From positions 36,076 to 100,075 of the forward strand of contig JAJECO010000042.1 of assembly GCA_022822005.1 (NCBI GenBank): a stretch of DNA of 64,000 nt. Reading direction: 5' to 3'. Both the position numbers and the translations under genes were made by a program. The first letter of the stretch is position 1. Each line of letters begins with the position of its first letter. Positions 42,976 through 52,428 of this stretch are shown piece by piece. The notes beneath the pieces are model-generated. The model did not search any database and was not told where the DNA came from. It saw nothing but the letters and a program-made list of their open reading frames with translations. Source of the stretch: Candidatus Poribacteria bacterium (lineage in GTDB: Bacteria; Poribacteria; WGA-4E; PCPOR2b).

Positions 42976-44091
42976 TCACAGTTTCCCCTCACGGATTGTC
43001 AAATCTGCTTGCAGCTTCTGGTTGGCAATAACCATTGTCCCGTGTGTGTCGAAAAGCTCGAATTCGCCCTCTATCACATCGAAAACAGCAACGTCGGCGA
43101 CCGTCCCAACTTTGAGATGACCAAGTTGTTCTTCACGTCCAATCGTCCTTGCGGCAGCAATGGTCGATTTTTCAATGACCTCTTCAAGCGAAAGCCCAAG
43201 GCTCAAGAATTTTGATAACGTTGTCGGGAGATCGTAGACGGGACCGTTGATATTACCAGAGTGCAGGTCTGTACTGATAACGTCGGATATGAATCCCTGT
43301 TCCATTGCGCGTTGGGCAACCTCGAAATTAAAACTTCCGCCGCCATGTCCCACATCAAAAATAATTCCATCTTCGCGGGCTGCCCACGCATCCGGAATCA
43401 CTCGTCCCTTGTCATCAACGATACAGTCACCATTTCCTTGGAAGCAGTGAGTAACGACATCACCAGGGCGCATCAATTTCAGAATATCAGGAAGCGGGAT
43501 CCCAGTTCCGATATGTACCATGACTGACGTATCGGCTAATTCGGCGGCTTTAATTGCGAGCTTCAGCGGTTCAACACCATTATCACCAACTTGGAACTGG
43601 CCCTGACGTACTTTAACGCCAACGGTGATATCCCGATTCTCCATGATTGTGTCTGCGACTTTTTCCGGGTGAGCATAGTCAAGCTCGTGCATTTCGCCAA
43701 CCGGTCCATAAACAAGACCGATCCCGGAGATGTGGACATAAGTTAATATGTGTGTTTGCGCCGGTTGTGCAATATATTCCCGAAAGCCGGGAAATGTTGC
43801 CCAACCTGGACTGCCAGCATCAACGATTGTCGTGACGCCAGTTGTTGTGCAGACCGGATCCGCTTTAACTCCCCATGTCGTAACACCCGCGTAGACATGT
43901 GCATGGATATCCACTAAGCCGGGGGTCACATACTTCCCGTCAACGTAAACGGTTTGCGTCGCTTCCCTTGCAGAAATATCCTCCTCAATGGCGGCAATCT
44001 TACCATCGACAACGGCGACATCGCGCTGGTCATGTAATTTCTGTGCAGGGTCAATAACGGCTCCACCTTTGAGCAGTATGTCGTATTTCAT
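42976..44091 (-). CDS. Amidohydrolase/deacetylase family metallohydrolase
   Basis: A 371-residue amidohydrolase. Metal ligands: His-x-His in DIHAHVY (about residues 62-64), a lysine in VGVKVRQ that could be carboxylated, His in VMVHIG and VVTHCF, and Asp in STDLHSGN. The pattern matches the dihydroorotase-like group annotated as amidohydrolase/deacetylase (D-aminoacylase or EF_0837-like). No pyrimidine genes lie nearby, so dihydroorotase itself is unlikely. GGAAGGAT precedes the ATG at 44091. Confidence 0.85.
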   Translation of the reverse strand: MKYDILLKGGAVIDPAQKLHDQRDVAVVDGKIAAIEEDISAREATQTVYVDGKYVTPGLVDIHAHVYAGVTTWGVKADPVCTTTGVTTIVDAGSPGWATFPGFREYIAQPAQTHILTYVHISGIGLVYGPVGEMHELDYAHPEKVADTIMENRDITVGVKVRQGQFQVGDNGVEPLKLAIKAAELADTSVMVHIGTGIPLPDILKLMRPGDVVTHCFQGNGDCIVDDKGRVIPDAWAAREDGIIFDVGHGGGSFNFEVAQRAMEQGFISDVISTDLHSGNINGPVYDLPTTLSKFLSLGLSLEEVIEKSTIAAARTIGREEQLGHLKVGTVADVAVFDVIEGEFELFDTHGTMVIANQKLQADLTIREGKL

Positions 44092-44105
44092 TCAGATTAT
44101 CCTTC

Positions 44106-44786
44106 CTATACTCCCCGTTTGTCTCCCCAAATATCGACGTGGACTCGCGGTGAATAGCGGTAACCGTGGTCTTTACAAATGTCCACAAGCCACTCCTGTT
44201 TGGGTGCTAACTCTTTAGGGGTTATGCCTTGGGGCATCAGCACAATTGTTTCTGCAGGGATGGCAATTTCTGCTTGTAGTGCTTGAATCTCTTCAATATC
44301 GGCTGGCTGGTCGACAACAAACTTAACTTGGCATTCGTATCGATCAAGAAATTGCCGGATGACATCGGGGCAGATTCGTCCGCGCTCATGCCTTTGAAAG
44401 TAGCGATTTTCACTGGGTGGATTGGAGTTTCGGAGCTTAGGGCTCATGGAGATGAAGTGTGCCGCCACAGGTGCAAAAATGGTCGCGTTTGTTTCGATCG
44501 TGATGTGATGACCACGTCTATCGAGTTCTTGGCAGAGTTGGGACAACCCCTTAACTTGGATAAACGGCTCGCCCCCTGTGATAACGACATGCTTGCAATT
44601 ATATTTCGTGATCGCTTCAACCGCTTCCGCGAGGGTGATGTCCTTGTTCTCTGGATTCCATGAGGTGTAAGCCGAATCGCACCACACGCATCTTAGATTG
44701 CAGTAGCTGGTGCGAAAGAAAACGGAGGGAACACCAACCAGTTTGCCTTCGCCCTGAATTGTATGGAAAAATTCACTGTACTTCAT
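44106..44786 (-). CDS. queE: 7-carboxy-7-deazaguanine synthase QueE
   Basis: A 226-residue radical SAM enzyme. The cluster motif CxxxCxxC is CNLRCVWC (Cys29, 33, 36), and IQGEGKLVGVPSVFFRTSYCNLRC and VVITGGEP (about residues 68-75) match QueE, which makes 7-carboxy-7-deazaguanine for queuosine. The length is typical of the shorter QueE type. No other queuosine genes (queC, queD, queF) are in the window. Its ATG at 44786 sits 3 bp after the stop of the WGR gene, so translation is likely coupled. Confidence 0.92.
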   Translation of the reverse strand: MKYSEFFHTIQGEGKLVGVPSVFFRTSYCNLRCVWCDSAYTSWNPENKDITLAEAVEAITKYNCKHVVITGGEPFIQVKGLSQLCQELDRRGHHITIETNATIFAPVAAHFISMSPKLRNSNPPSENRYFQRHERGRICPDVIRQFLDRYECQVKFVVDQPADIEEIQALQAEIAIPAETIVLMPQGITPKELAPKQEWLVDICKDHGYRYSPRVHVDIWGDKRGV

Positions 44787-44788
44787 AG

Positions 44789-45397
44789 TCAGAAAGACAA
44801 AGCCAATTTGAGTTGTTGGGGCGGAGTTGGGTATCCGACCTGATACCCCTTCTGAAGCTTATCGCGGCGAAGTTTGCTCCATTCTTTTTTAGCGGCTTCA
44901 AGGTTGGAGTCAAACACCTTCTCTGTTTGTTGAATACCTCCGTCACGACGACCGTAGCGGCTTATAACAGAGTAAAGATTGTCCGTCAGTGATTGGGTAA
45001 GGTAAAGATGATAAACCTTGTCCGATGTGCCTTCTCGGTAGTAGAGGTGAGCAACCCGCCTCGAAAGCAATTTTTCATCAAAAGGGAGGAAAATTGCTTC
45101 CTTTGAAGGGAAATAGAGGGAGACATTCCAGTCTTGATCCATGCGTGACCGGTAATTTGTATAAGCGAAGGTACCCAACTGCTCCACATCTGCCGAATGA
45201 AATTCAACACGCTGTTCAGGGATTGAACAGAGTTCATCCAAAACGACACGCAGCTTTCCTCTAAGAACTTCCGGTGCCTCTCTAATCGGCGAGTGTACTA
45301 CTTCCAGTCCTGCTGCAAGTGCGTCTGCCGAGAGTCGTGATCCCCAATTCAAGAGGCTTGCCTGAGAAACACCAGCGGTGTACAACTCCAATCTCAT
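44789..45397 (-). CDS. WGR-domain protein
   Basis: A 202-residue protein. The C-terminal 80 residues (HLYYREGTSDKVYHLYLTQ...SVISRYGRRDGGIQQTEKVFDS...WSKLRRDKLQKGYQ) match the WGR domain, named for a W/Y-G-R motif, here YGR, and found in PARP and MolR-type proteins, where it contacts nucleic acid. The N-terminal 110 residues are unfamiliar. Immediately upstream of and coupled to queE, which is an unusual partnership. CAAGGAGAGTAGCC precedes the ATG. Confidence 0.75.
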   Translation of the reverse strand: MRLELYTAGVSQASLLNWGSRLSADALAAGLEVVHSPIREAPEVLRGKLRVVLDELCSIPEQRVEFHSADVEQLGTFAYTNYRSRMDQDWNVSLYFPSKEAIFLPFDEKLLSRRVAHLYYREGTSDKVYHLYLTQSLTDNLYSVISRYGRRDGGIQQTEKVFDSNLEAAKKEWSKLRRDKLQKGYQVGYPTPPQQLKLALSF

Positions 45398-45556
45398 TGG
45401 CTACTCTCCTTGTATCAGGAAAACTCACTACTATCCATCGGGATCCTCAAGGCAATCTACTCACTGGCAGAGCTCAAGAGGGGTGGAGGGAAAGGCAAAC
45501 TCCTGCATGTCAAGAATTTGCCTTCCGGACGGTTCTCGTCCTATAATTTGCAAAAG

Positions 45557-45934
45557 CTAGACTGTTCCCTCAATGAGTTCAATCTGCACATTATCCGGTC
45601 CCTTGACAAAGGCGATTGGCAAGCCGGACGGTTTAGCGTCTTCAATCTCTGCGCCCTTGGCTTCCATCTCTGCAAGGGTGGCATCAAGATCTTCTACGCC
45701 AAACGCCAGTTGATAAACGCCCCAGCGTGGATTGCCACTAGTCGGTTCCACTTCCATATCGCCAAATTTCGGTGAAAGAAAAATTTTCTCTCCACCTATA
45801 TCCATCCGAACAATTGGTAAACCGCGGACCTCTACTCGCTCCGTAACTTCGCCATCAAGCATTTTTTCGTAGTAAGCAACGGCCGCTTCAACATCTTCGC
45901 AGCGCAGATGAACGTGATGAAATGTGTATCCCAT
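45557..45934 (-). CDS. VOC/glyoxalase-family protein
   Basis: A 125-residue vicinal-oxygen-chelate fold protein: FHHVHLRCEDVEAAVAYYEKMLDGEV and GVYQLAFGVEDLDATLAEMEAKGAEI, then FVKGPDNVQIELIEG, two beta-alpha-beta modules. Metal ligands of the type His7, His70-region (QLAF) and Glu120 are only partly visible. Substrate unknown. AGGAGGAAACAATA before the ATG and a good promoter at 46003-46032 mark it as a single transcription unit. Confidence 0.85.
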   Translation of the reverse strand: MGYTFHHVHLRCEDVEAAVAYYEKMLDGEVTERVEVRGLPIVRMDIGGEKIFLSPKFGDMEVEPTSGNPRWGVYQLAFGVEDLDATLAEMEAKGAEIEDAKPSGLPIAFVKGPDNVQIELIEGTV

Positions 45935-46002
45935 TATTGTTTCCTCCTAAAAAAGAAATGTTGTTTTGGTCGAGGACTGTATCTCGACCTGATACAAAAA
46001 TT

Positions 46003-46032
46003 ATTATAGACCAAAGACAGGACGGATGTAAA
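46003..46032 (-). promoter_or_regulatory. Promoter of the VOC-family gene
   Basis: On the minus strand TTTACA (46032-46027) and TATAAT (46008-46003) are 18 bp apart, about 70 bp before the start codon at 45934. Confidence 0.6.
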
Positions 46033-46121
46033 TAGAAATCGCTTGACTCCCAGAAATTCTTGCCAGTGGATTTAAGATCACGGTTTATCAGGGTCGCTCT
46101 TAAATTTCAATGGGAGTCGGA

Positions 46122-47120
46122 TTAAAACAGAGGGTGTGCATGTTGCAGATAACCTCGAATCCAAGGACGCGTCCGCTCATTCATCCCGGCAAAATGGTAC
46201 AGATCCAACCAGAGTGTGATCCCGCGTAGGAAGGCGATTCTTAGGTGGGCGGGGAGCATTGCTCTTTCGGTTTTGGACAGAGGACAGATACTCTCGTAGG
46301 CATATAAAAATATGGATTGCTGCTCCGAGGTCGGGGCGGTGACTTGATAAACGGCGGGAAAAAACACCAGTGCGTATGCCAAGTCATACAGACGAGGGGC
46401 GGGACAAGCTGTATCCAAATCCAGAATCGCGCGAATGTCATCACCATCAAACTTGAGATTTTGGGCGCGGTAATCGCCATGTATAAGCCAGTCCTGCTCA
46501 TATTGTGTGTCGTGTAGTGCACTGACTGAATCCTTGAGGACCTCAACCTCATGAATCCATGAGTCGATTTGGGTTGGTGACACCAGATCTCTTTCTACGA
46601 CGGGTTGAAGACGCGACAAACGCTCCTGCAATTCTACAAAGATCTCGGTTTCTAAGGAAGGCCCTACAAGCTGAATTTGGGGTTGAAATTGACGAAGGCC
46701 CTGATGAAAGTGTCCAAGCATTTCGCCGGATGCATGTAACTGCTCCGAATTCGCAACATCGTAGTCGGATCCCTCAATGAACTCAGAAAGGGCATACACC
46801 TCTCCTGTTTCCAAAGGGATGTCGCACACGCTGAACGTGTTGCCATTGTTATTCGGCAGTAAGCGGGGAACAGGAAAACCCTCCTGATACAGAAAGGTTT
46901 GGACAGCGTGTGTGAAGGCGATTCTCTGGAGGTTGGGCTGGGCAGAAGTGCTCTGATTTCGTGCCGACTTATATATTTTCAGAAACAATATCCCCCGGTT
47001 GGTTGCAAGTCGCATCGTTGTGCTCATTGCGCCCGTACCGATTGGTATTGTGGACTTGATGGTGAGGTTATAGCTTTGGTGAATAGATGTCTGAACACCA
47101 GCGGCAAGATCAGAAAGCAT
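46122..47120 (-). CDS. APH/homoserine kinase-type phosphotransferase
   Basis: A 332-residue protein-kinase-like small-molecule kinase. The Brenner-type catalytic loop is LIHGDYRAQNLKF (about residues 216-228) and the metal-binding motif is AILDLDTACPAPRLYDLAY (about 234-252). The N-lobe has GTGAMSTTMRLAT and LKIYKS. Relatives phosphorylate homoserine, choline, or aminoglycosides. It follows rlmN by 12 bp and is presumably cotranscribed. Confidence 0.85.
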   Translation of the reverse strand: MLSDLAAGVQTSIHQSYNLTIKSTIPIGTGAMSTTMRLATNRGILFLKIYKSARNQSTSAQPNLQRIAFTHAVQTFLYQEGFPVPRLLPNNNGNTFSVCDIPLETGEVYALSEFIEGSDYDVANSEQLHASGEMLGHFHQGLRQFQPQIQLVGPSLETEIFVELQERLSRLQPVVERDLVSPTQIDSWIHEVEVLKDSVSALHDTQYEQDWLIHGDYRAQNLKFDGDDIRAILDLDTACPAPRLYDLAYALVFFPAVYQVTAPTSEQQSIFLYAYESICPLSKTERAMLPAHLRIAFLRGITLWLDLYHFAGMNERTRPWIRGYLQHAHPLF

Positions 47121-47132
47121 AATGGGAGTTCG

Positions 47133-48218
47133 CTATGACACTTGCGGCATCATCACGCCCTGCTTTTCGTAGATTGTCCGGAGTTGGCCACAGGCAGCGG
47201 CGATGTCTCTGCCCTTACTGAATCGGATCGGTGCGACATGGTGACCATCTGCGACGATGCGCCGGAATCGTTCGATTTGATTGAGTTCAGGTCGTCGGAA
47301 ATTGGCACCTTCGATCTCGTTGAACGGGATGAGGTTTAACTTGCACGGCAGCCGTCCCATCAGTTTGCGGAGGCGTCTGGCGTCCGTAACGCTATCATTC
47401 ACGCCACGGATCAGGACATATTCAAGTGTGGCGGGGCGTTGGGTTGCAAGTGCCCATTCCCGTGTGGCATCCAGGACTTCATCGATTGGATATTTGGCGT
47501 TGATCGGCATCAGGCGTGTTCGAGTTTCGTCTGTTGTGCCGTTTAATGAGAGAGCAAGATTGCATCTGAGGCGTTCACTGGTAAATTGCCGCATACGTCG
47601 AGCTAAACCGGAGGTAGAAACGGTAATCTTTGCCTCTGGTATTCCTAACCCATTTGCGTCTGTCATCAAACGGATTGCCTTCACAGTCTGGTCATAGTTT
47701 GCTAAGGGTTCCCCCATTCCCATAAACACAACATGTGTTACGCTCTTTTCAGTGTCCAACTCACGTTCTATTGTTATCAACTGGTCCAAAATCTCTGCTG
47801 CGGTTAAATTGCGGAAAAATCCCATCTTCGCGGTCGCACAAAAATCACACGCCATTGCACATCCCACCTGTGACGAGACACAAACCGTGATACGATCTTG
47901 GTCATACATCAGGACGCTTTCGACCCGGCTGCCATCAGTGAGTTCAAACAGATATTTGACTGCTGTATCGGCGTTGGATGGTGTGCGTGTGAGGACGTGT
48001 GTCCCGCTGACGTAAGCGATATCTGTCAGCTTCTGCCTTAGATTACGGGGCAGGTTCGTCATTGCCTCGAATGTTTCCGCCTGCCTGTGATACATCCATG
48101 ACATCAGTTGCTTCGCGCGATATTCCGGTTCGTCCCACTGTGTCACCAGTTTTTCTAGCTCGAACAGTGTCAATCCCTTCAAGTTAATTTTGTCTGTCTG
48201 CGGATGTTGTAGGGTCAT
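47133..48218 (-). CDS. rlmN: Dual-specificity 23S rRNA/tRNA adenine C2-methyltransferase RlmN
   Basis: A 361-residue radical SAM methyltransferase that makes m2A2503 in 23S rRNA and m2A37 in some tRNAs. The cluster motif is CAMACDFC (Cys120, 124, 127), the methylene-carrying cysteine is Cys343 (AACGQL), and GMGEPLANYD, STSGL and LALSLNGTTDETR are family hallmarks. The length is typical. Start ATG at 48218 in GTCATGG context. It leads a two-gene unit with the phosphotransferase. Confidence 0.95.
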   Translation of the reverse strand: MTLQHPQTDKINLKGLTLFELEKLVTQWDEPEYRAKQLMSWMYHRQAETFEAMTNLPRNLRQKLTDIAYVSGTHVLTRTPSNADTAVKYLFELTDGSRVESVLMYDQDRITVCVSSQVGCAMACDFCATAKMGFFRNLTAAEILDQLITIERELDTEKSVTHVVFMGMGEPLANYDQTVKAIRLMTDANGLGIPEAKITVSTSGLARRMRQFTSERLRCNLALSLNGTTDETRTRLMPINAKYPIDEVLDATREWALATQRPATLEYVLIRGVNDSVTDARRLRKLMGRLPCKLNLIPFNEIEGANFRRPELNQIERFRRIVADGHHVAPIRFSKGRDIAAACGQLRTIYEKQGVMMPQVS

Positions 48219-48336
48219 GGTATTAATGACTTGTGACTGGTAACTCGATTACATATTCTGATGAGACCTGATAGTGTTCCACACTACGAACTATACCAGC
48301 CACAGCACCTTGGTGAAAGGTGTCTTGGATTGTTAT

Positions 48337-48373
48337 AACTGCTTTGCGCTTGGTTTGATTAAGCAAAGCAGTT
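48337..48373 (-). terminator. Hairpin downstream of gatB
   Basis: AACTGCTTTGC (48337-48347) pairs with GCAAAGCAGTT (48363-48373) over 11 bp around a 15-nt loop. It ends 9 nt from the gatB stop. No T-run follows on the minus strand, so it may be weak. Confidence 0.45.
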
Positions 48374-48382
48374 GTTGGTCTC

Positions 48383-49828
48383 TTAACCACTAAGTTTCTG
48401 TTGCAACAGTTGGTTGACCATCTGTGGATTGGCTTTGCCTCTGGTAGCTTTCATCACTTGACCGACGAGGAAACCGATTGCTTTCTGTGTGCCATCCCGA
48501 TAGTCTTGTGCAGGTCCCGGATTTTCCTTGATGACCTGATCGACGATTGATTCGATTGCAGATGCGTCGGAAATTTGCGAAAGCCCTTTCTCATCGACGA
48601 TTTGCTTTGGGGGGTTGCCGGTTTCAAAGACATCGGGTAGGACGGATTTAGCAATTTTTCCGCTGATTATTTGATCGTTAATCAGTTGAATTAGTTCGCT
48701 GAGATGATCGGGTGTTACCTGAGTATCTTGGATCTCTATTCCAGCATTGTTCAACAGCCCTGACAGGTCCCCCATGATCCAGTTACTGCTTGCTTTTGGA
48801 TCACCACTAAGATGTGCGGTTTCGTCGAAGAAGTCCGCCATCTGGCGTGTAGCGGTCAGGAATTCTGCATCATAGGCTGGAATACCGTATTCTGCAACAA
48901 AACGCTGTCGGCGCTCGGCGGGTAGTTCCGGTAGTGATGCTCGGATGCGTTCAACTTCGGCTGCATCTACCTCAAAAGGAACGAGGTCCGGTTCAGGAAA
49001 GTAGCGATAATCGTGGGCTTCCTCTTTGCTACGCATGGAAGCTGTTCTGCCTGTGTTTATGTCAAACAGCACAGTTTCTTGGATCACTTCACCGCCCTCA
49101 TCAAGAATACGTGCTTGACGTTTCTCCTCGTATTCTAAAGCGGTCAATACATGCTGAAATGAATTTTTGTTTTTCAGTTCTGTCCGGGTTCCCAGTTCTT
49201 TGCTTCCAACCGGACGCAGGGAGATGTTCGCATCACAGCGGAAACTTCCCTCCTCCATATTACAATCGCTGATTTCAACATACTCTAAGATTTCCTTGAC
49301 AGCGCGCCAGTAGGCGATTGCTTCTTCAGGGGAGCGTAGGTCCGGCTCACTGACAATTTCTAACAGCGGCACACATGAACGGTTGAAGTCTACATAGCTC
49401 TGATTTGGGTTTCCGGTCACATCTGCATGGACTAACTTTCCTGCATCTTCTTCTAAGTGGATACGATTAATGCGAACTCGCTTCGTTTCGCCATCCAGCT
49501 CATAATCGACATAACCGTCGTAGGCAAGGGGAAGGTCATATTGTGAGATTTGGTAACCTTTGGGCAAATCTGGATAGAAGTAATTTTTCCGATCGAACTT
49601 GCTGTAAGACGCAATTTTGCAATTTAGCCCTAAAGCGGCGCGAGTTGAGTACTCGACTGCCCGCTGATTCATCACAGGCAGCACGCCGGGCATCCCCAAA
49701 CAGATGGGGCAGGTTTGCGTATTCGCCGCGGATCCAAATTTAACTTCACAGTTGCAAAAGAGTTTGCTATTTGTCGACAGTTCCGCGTGAATCTCCAAAC
49801 CGATAACGGTTTCGTATTTGGATGCCAT
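48383..49828 (-). CDS. gatB: Aspartyl/glutamyl-tRNA(Asn/Gln) amidotransferase subunit B
   Basis: A 481-residue GatB of normal length. YETVIGLEIHAEL (4-16), FGSAANTQTCPICLGMPGVLPVMN and PDLPKGYQISQYDLPLA are diagnostic; the CxC and CxxC cysteines (CNCE, CPIC) bind the family's zinc. The C-terminal YqeY-like domain (ending PQMVNQLLQQKLSG) is present. The frame extends to 49930, but the ATG at 49828 after GGGGAG is the true start. It converts misacylated tRNA with GatA and GatC, which are not in this window. The extra upstream codons overlap the EnvC-like gene, which ends at 49873. Confidence 0.95.
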   Translation of the reverse strand: MASKYETVIGLEIHAELSTNSKLFCNCEVKFGSAANTQTCPICLGMPGVLPVMNQRAVEYSTRAALGLNCKIASYSKFDRKNYFYPDLPKGYQISQYDLPLAYDGYVDYELDGETKRVRINRIHLEEDAGKLVHADVTGNPNQSYVDFNRSCVPLLEIVSEPDLRSPEEAIAYWRAVKEILEYVEISDCNMEEGSFRCDANISLRPVGSKELGTRTELKNKNSFQHVLTALEYEEKRQARILDEGGEVIQETVLFDINTGRTASMRSKEEAHDYRYFPEPDLVPFEVDAAEVERIRASLPELPAERRQRFVAEYGIPAYDAEFLTATRQMADFFDETAHLSGDPKASSNWIMGDLSGLLNNAGIEIQDTQVTPDHLSELIQLINDQIISGKIAKSVLPDVFETGNPPKQIVDEKGLSQISDASAIESIVDQVIKENPGPAQDYRDGTQKAIGFLVGQVMKATRGKANPQMVNQLLQQKLSG

Positions 49829-49872
49829 ATTTTGCTCCCCACTCGGGATGTCGATTGAAAAATCGACTAACA

Positions 49873-51045
49873 TCATTTCATTTTTCTTGTGAGCCACCTT
49901 CGTGTATTCAAAGGTTCCTGGTTTTTCCAAAGTTCAAGATAAAGTACTGGTCCAATCAGTGATCCAGTTTCTCCAAGGGTTCCAATCACTTGCTTTGCTT
50001 GAATAGTATCGCCCCGTGTCACAGATATACTCGACAAATGTGCATAAACAGAGATATATCCATCTCCATGCATAACGAAAACTGTGTTACCATAACCAAA
50101 AACTGGTCCTGTGTTCGCCACGACACCCTTCGCTATACATCGCACGGGGGTTCCCTTCTTTGCTTGAATAGTGATGCCACGGCCAGTGGGTGTCTGGTTT
50201 GGAACAACCTTTCCGACGACAGCCCACGGGAGTTTGCCAAACCGAGCGGTCCTAATGCTTTTAATTGTATTCGCTTGTTCTTTCAGACGTGCTTCGCTGA
50301 TGATTCCGAGACGGTCCCCTAACTGTGCAACGGCAGCGTTTAACTCCCTTATTGCTTGGTTATGAACCCCTTTCTCTGTTCGGTATTTATGTAGGAGTTG
50401 TTGACGTTTCTGTTCCTGAGCAAGGAGGTTTGAGCGTTCAGTTTGCGCAGCTTCCGATGCCGCCTTCGCTAGCTGGATTTGCTGCCGAATCTCAACAGAT
50501 TTTTCTGCAATTTCTGCCTGCCGAAGTTGTATGTCCTTTAGCAGATTCTGATCCGCTTCGGCAATAACACCCATATACTTATACTTTTCCACCAGGTCTT
50601 GCATGTCCTGCGCCCCGAGCAATATCTTCAGGAGATGTTCAGCCTCCTCATTATAGCCTAGTTTATAAATTGCACGAATTCGCTTAACAGCCAGTTTCTT
50701 TTGTCTCTTGTCTTGAGATAGCAACTCTCCCAATTCTCTCTGGAGTTCCTCAGCCTCAAAGGTATGGCTTTCAATTTCTTGATGATACCGGGCGAGTTCT
50801 TTTTCGTTGGCAGCTAACTTGGATTCAATCTCCTGTAGTTTTTGTAGGATCCCTTGTTCCTTTTGGATAATCGTGTTTCTTTGCTCTTCCAGGTTACGCT
50901 TTTCTTCCCTTTTCCGTTCATGTTCCTGCTGCCACTGTTCTGTCTGGTCCGTAGCTTGCGCTAAGAGGACTAAGGGAGCCTGAAGAAAAATCGCAGCAAT
51001 AATACAAACGAAGCAACCTAAAATCCTCAAATCAAATAGCCTCAT
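49873..51045 (-). CDS. EnvC-like coiled-coil/LytM (M23) murein hydrolase activator
   Basis: A 390-residue exported protein. Signal peptide (residues 1-31), a long coiled coil (about 35-245, EQWQQEHERKREEKRNLEEQ) and a C-terminal LytM domain (about 275-390). The zinc residues of active M23 peptidases are lost: the HxH motif is LYLELW and the first H-x-x-x-D site is KKGTPVRC. So it is a degenerate LytM domain like EnvC, which activates amidases at division. The ATG at 51045 has an upstream AAAGGAG, with a TTG three bases earlier as an alternative. It lies upstream of gatB, an unrelated gene. Confidence 0.85.
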   Translation of the reverse strand: MRLFDLRILGCFVCIIAAIFLQAPLVLLAQATDQTEQWQQEHERKREEKRNLEEQRNTIIQKEQGILQKLQEIESKLAANEKELARYHQEIESHTFEAEELQRELGELLSQDKRQKKLAVKRIRAIYKLGYNEEAEHLLKILLGAQDMQDLVEKYKYMGVIAEADQNLLKDIQLRQAEIAEKSVEIRQQIQLAKAASEAAQTERSNLLAQEQKRQQLLHKYRTEKGVHNQAIRELNAAVAQLGDRLGIISEARLKEQANTIKSIRTARFGKLPWAVVGKVVPNQTPTGRGITIQAKKGTPVRCIAKGVVANTGPVFGYGNTVFVMHGDGYISVYAHLSSISVTRGDTIQAKQVIGTLGETGSLIGPVLYLELWKNQEPLNTRRWLTRKMK

Positions 51046-51225
51046 CAAGGTATGACTCCTTTAATTAGGGAACGAAGCCTCCAAAATGTCAGAGGAGAGA
51101 TTCACTCTGTTGAATTCCGTATATAAGGTCGAAATCCATAGATTGCGAATTGCAAAAGATTATGAGTCCATGCAATGGATGCGCTGCCACCTACATAAGA
51201 AAAACATCTGGGGATAGGCGGGGCG

Positions 51226-51422
51226 TGTTGACATTTTGCCGTCGACTTTTCGACAAACGCCCCAACTGTTGAACAATCTGCCAAGGATTGAGGCGATTGC
51301 CCCAAATTGCCTCAAGGCGCATCCGGTTGGTTCAATTTGTCAAAATCTAACACTTTTTATAAAATTTTATAGGATCTCAGAGGTGGGCTGTTGTAGTCGA
51401 TTGAAGTTATCACATGTCAACA
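51226..51422. mobile_element. MITE-like element related to 35616-35775
   Basis: TGTTGACAT (51226-51234) and ATGTCAACA (51414-51422) are exact inverse 9-bp ends. The left end shares GGGGCGTGTTGACATTTTG with 35612-35628. The interior (about 180 bp) holds no gene and differs from the first element. The rest of the 51046-51439 gap has no supported gene. Confidence 0.45.
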
Positions 51423-51439
51423 GGGCTTAGCGACTTGAG

Positions 51440-52201
51440 TTAATCAGTAAGCTCATTGACAATTGCGACGTTTTCTTCGACTTCATGCCGGCTCGTCATA
51501 CCAATTGTCATTGCGTGAACGCACGGCAGCCCCATGACAAACTCAATGCCTTGCCTCGGGCCGTCTTCCTCAGCTAACTTACTTTGTCCGAGTACCTTCA
51601 TGCCGTAGATGCCTTTGCCAAACGCAGCCATCTGTTCCATGGTTCGGATCACGTCGGCCGGTGATGCGTCCATGTGGACTCCGGTGTAATTAATGCGGGC
51701 TAACACAACTTCGACCCACTTGGTCATAGCAGACGTTTGAAAAGCGGCATAGTCGTGGCACGAAACACCGTGTGCGCGTATGAGTCCCTGTTCTTTACAT
51801 CGCGTTAGCGCTTCCATCGCGTCCGGATAGCGCGCGGGCCAATCGACTTCGGTGAGGCAGTGTAGTAGCACAATATCTACATAGTCCGATCCGATTTCCT
51901 TCAAGAATCGTTTGATATCGTCTTCAACCGCTTTCCTAGTGCGAGAAGTCGTTTTTGTTGTGATGACGACTGAAGAGCGATCTAATTCCTTCAGTGCTTC
52001 CTTGATATAGGAGTGGCTGCCATATTGATCTGCGGAATCCCAAAACGTCACACCTTGATCATGGGAAAAATGGAGTAGATCCACCAATCCTTTTAATCCG
52101 AGTGCCGTCTGATCCGATTTTCCGCCCCAGCCGTGCGTACCTGTTCCAATCGAAAGCCGCGAAACTCGCAGCCCTGTTCTACCAAGATCTACAACTTGCA
52201 T
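51440..52201 (-). CDS. Aldo/keto reductase
   Basis: A 253-residue AKR-fold protein. The catalytic tetrad is Asp55, Tyr60 (DSADQYG), Lys83 (ITTKT) and His114 (VLLHCL). LSIGTGTHGWGG and a terminal IGMTSRHEVEENV are typical. It is somewhat short for the family. NAD(P)H-dependent carbonyl reduction is expected; substrate unknown. GGAGTCATTCA precedes the ATG, and a promoter lies at 52264-52292. Confidence 0.88.
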   Translation of the reverse strand: MQVVDLGRTGLRVSRLSIGTGTHGWGGKSDQTALGLKGLVDLLHFSHDQGVTFWDSADQYGSHSYIKEALKELDRSSVVITTKTTSRTRKAVEDDIKRFLKEIGSDYVDIVLLHCLTEVDWPARYPDAMEALTRCKEQGLIRAHGVSCHDYAAFQTSAMTKWVEVVLARINYTGVHMDASPADVIRTMEQMAAFGKGIYGMKVLGQSKLAEEDGPRQGIEFVMGLPCVHAMTIGMTSRHEVEENVAIVNELTD

Positions 52202-52263
52202 TGAATGACTCCTTTGGGTTAAAGATGATTATGCCATCCTGTGATCGATTTGCCTTAATGGAC

Positions 52264-52292
52264 AGTATATCACAAGGCATTGGCAAGGTCAA
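52264..52292 (-). promoter_or_regulatory. Promoter of the aldo/keto reductase gene
   Basis: On the minus strand TTGACC (52292-52287) and TATACT (52269-52264) are 17 bp apart, one mismatch in each box. Confidence 0.6.
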
Positions 52293-52428
52293 CCCTATTC
52301 ACAGACAACCGCAATGGTCCTACTGAGGCATTAACGTTGTTAGAGCTGAATCGATACGGAATTGCGCCCCTTCATCTGTTCAGCCGAAACGTAGTACCTA
52401 CTACCTGCCTTTTTTAGCGAAAAACCTC

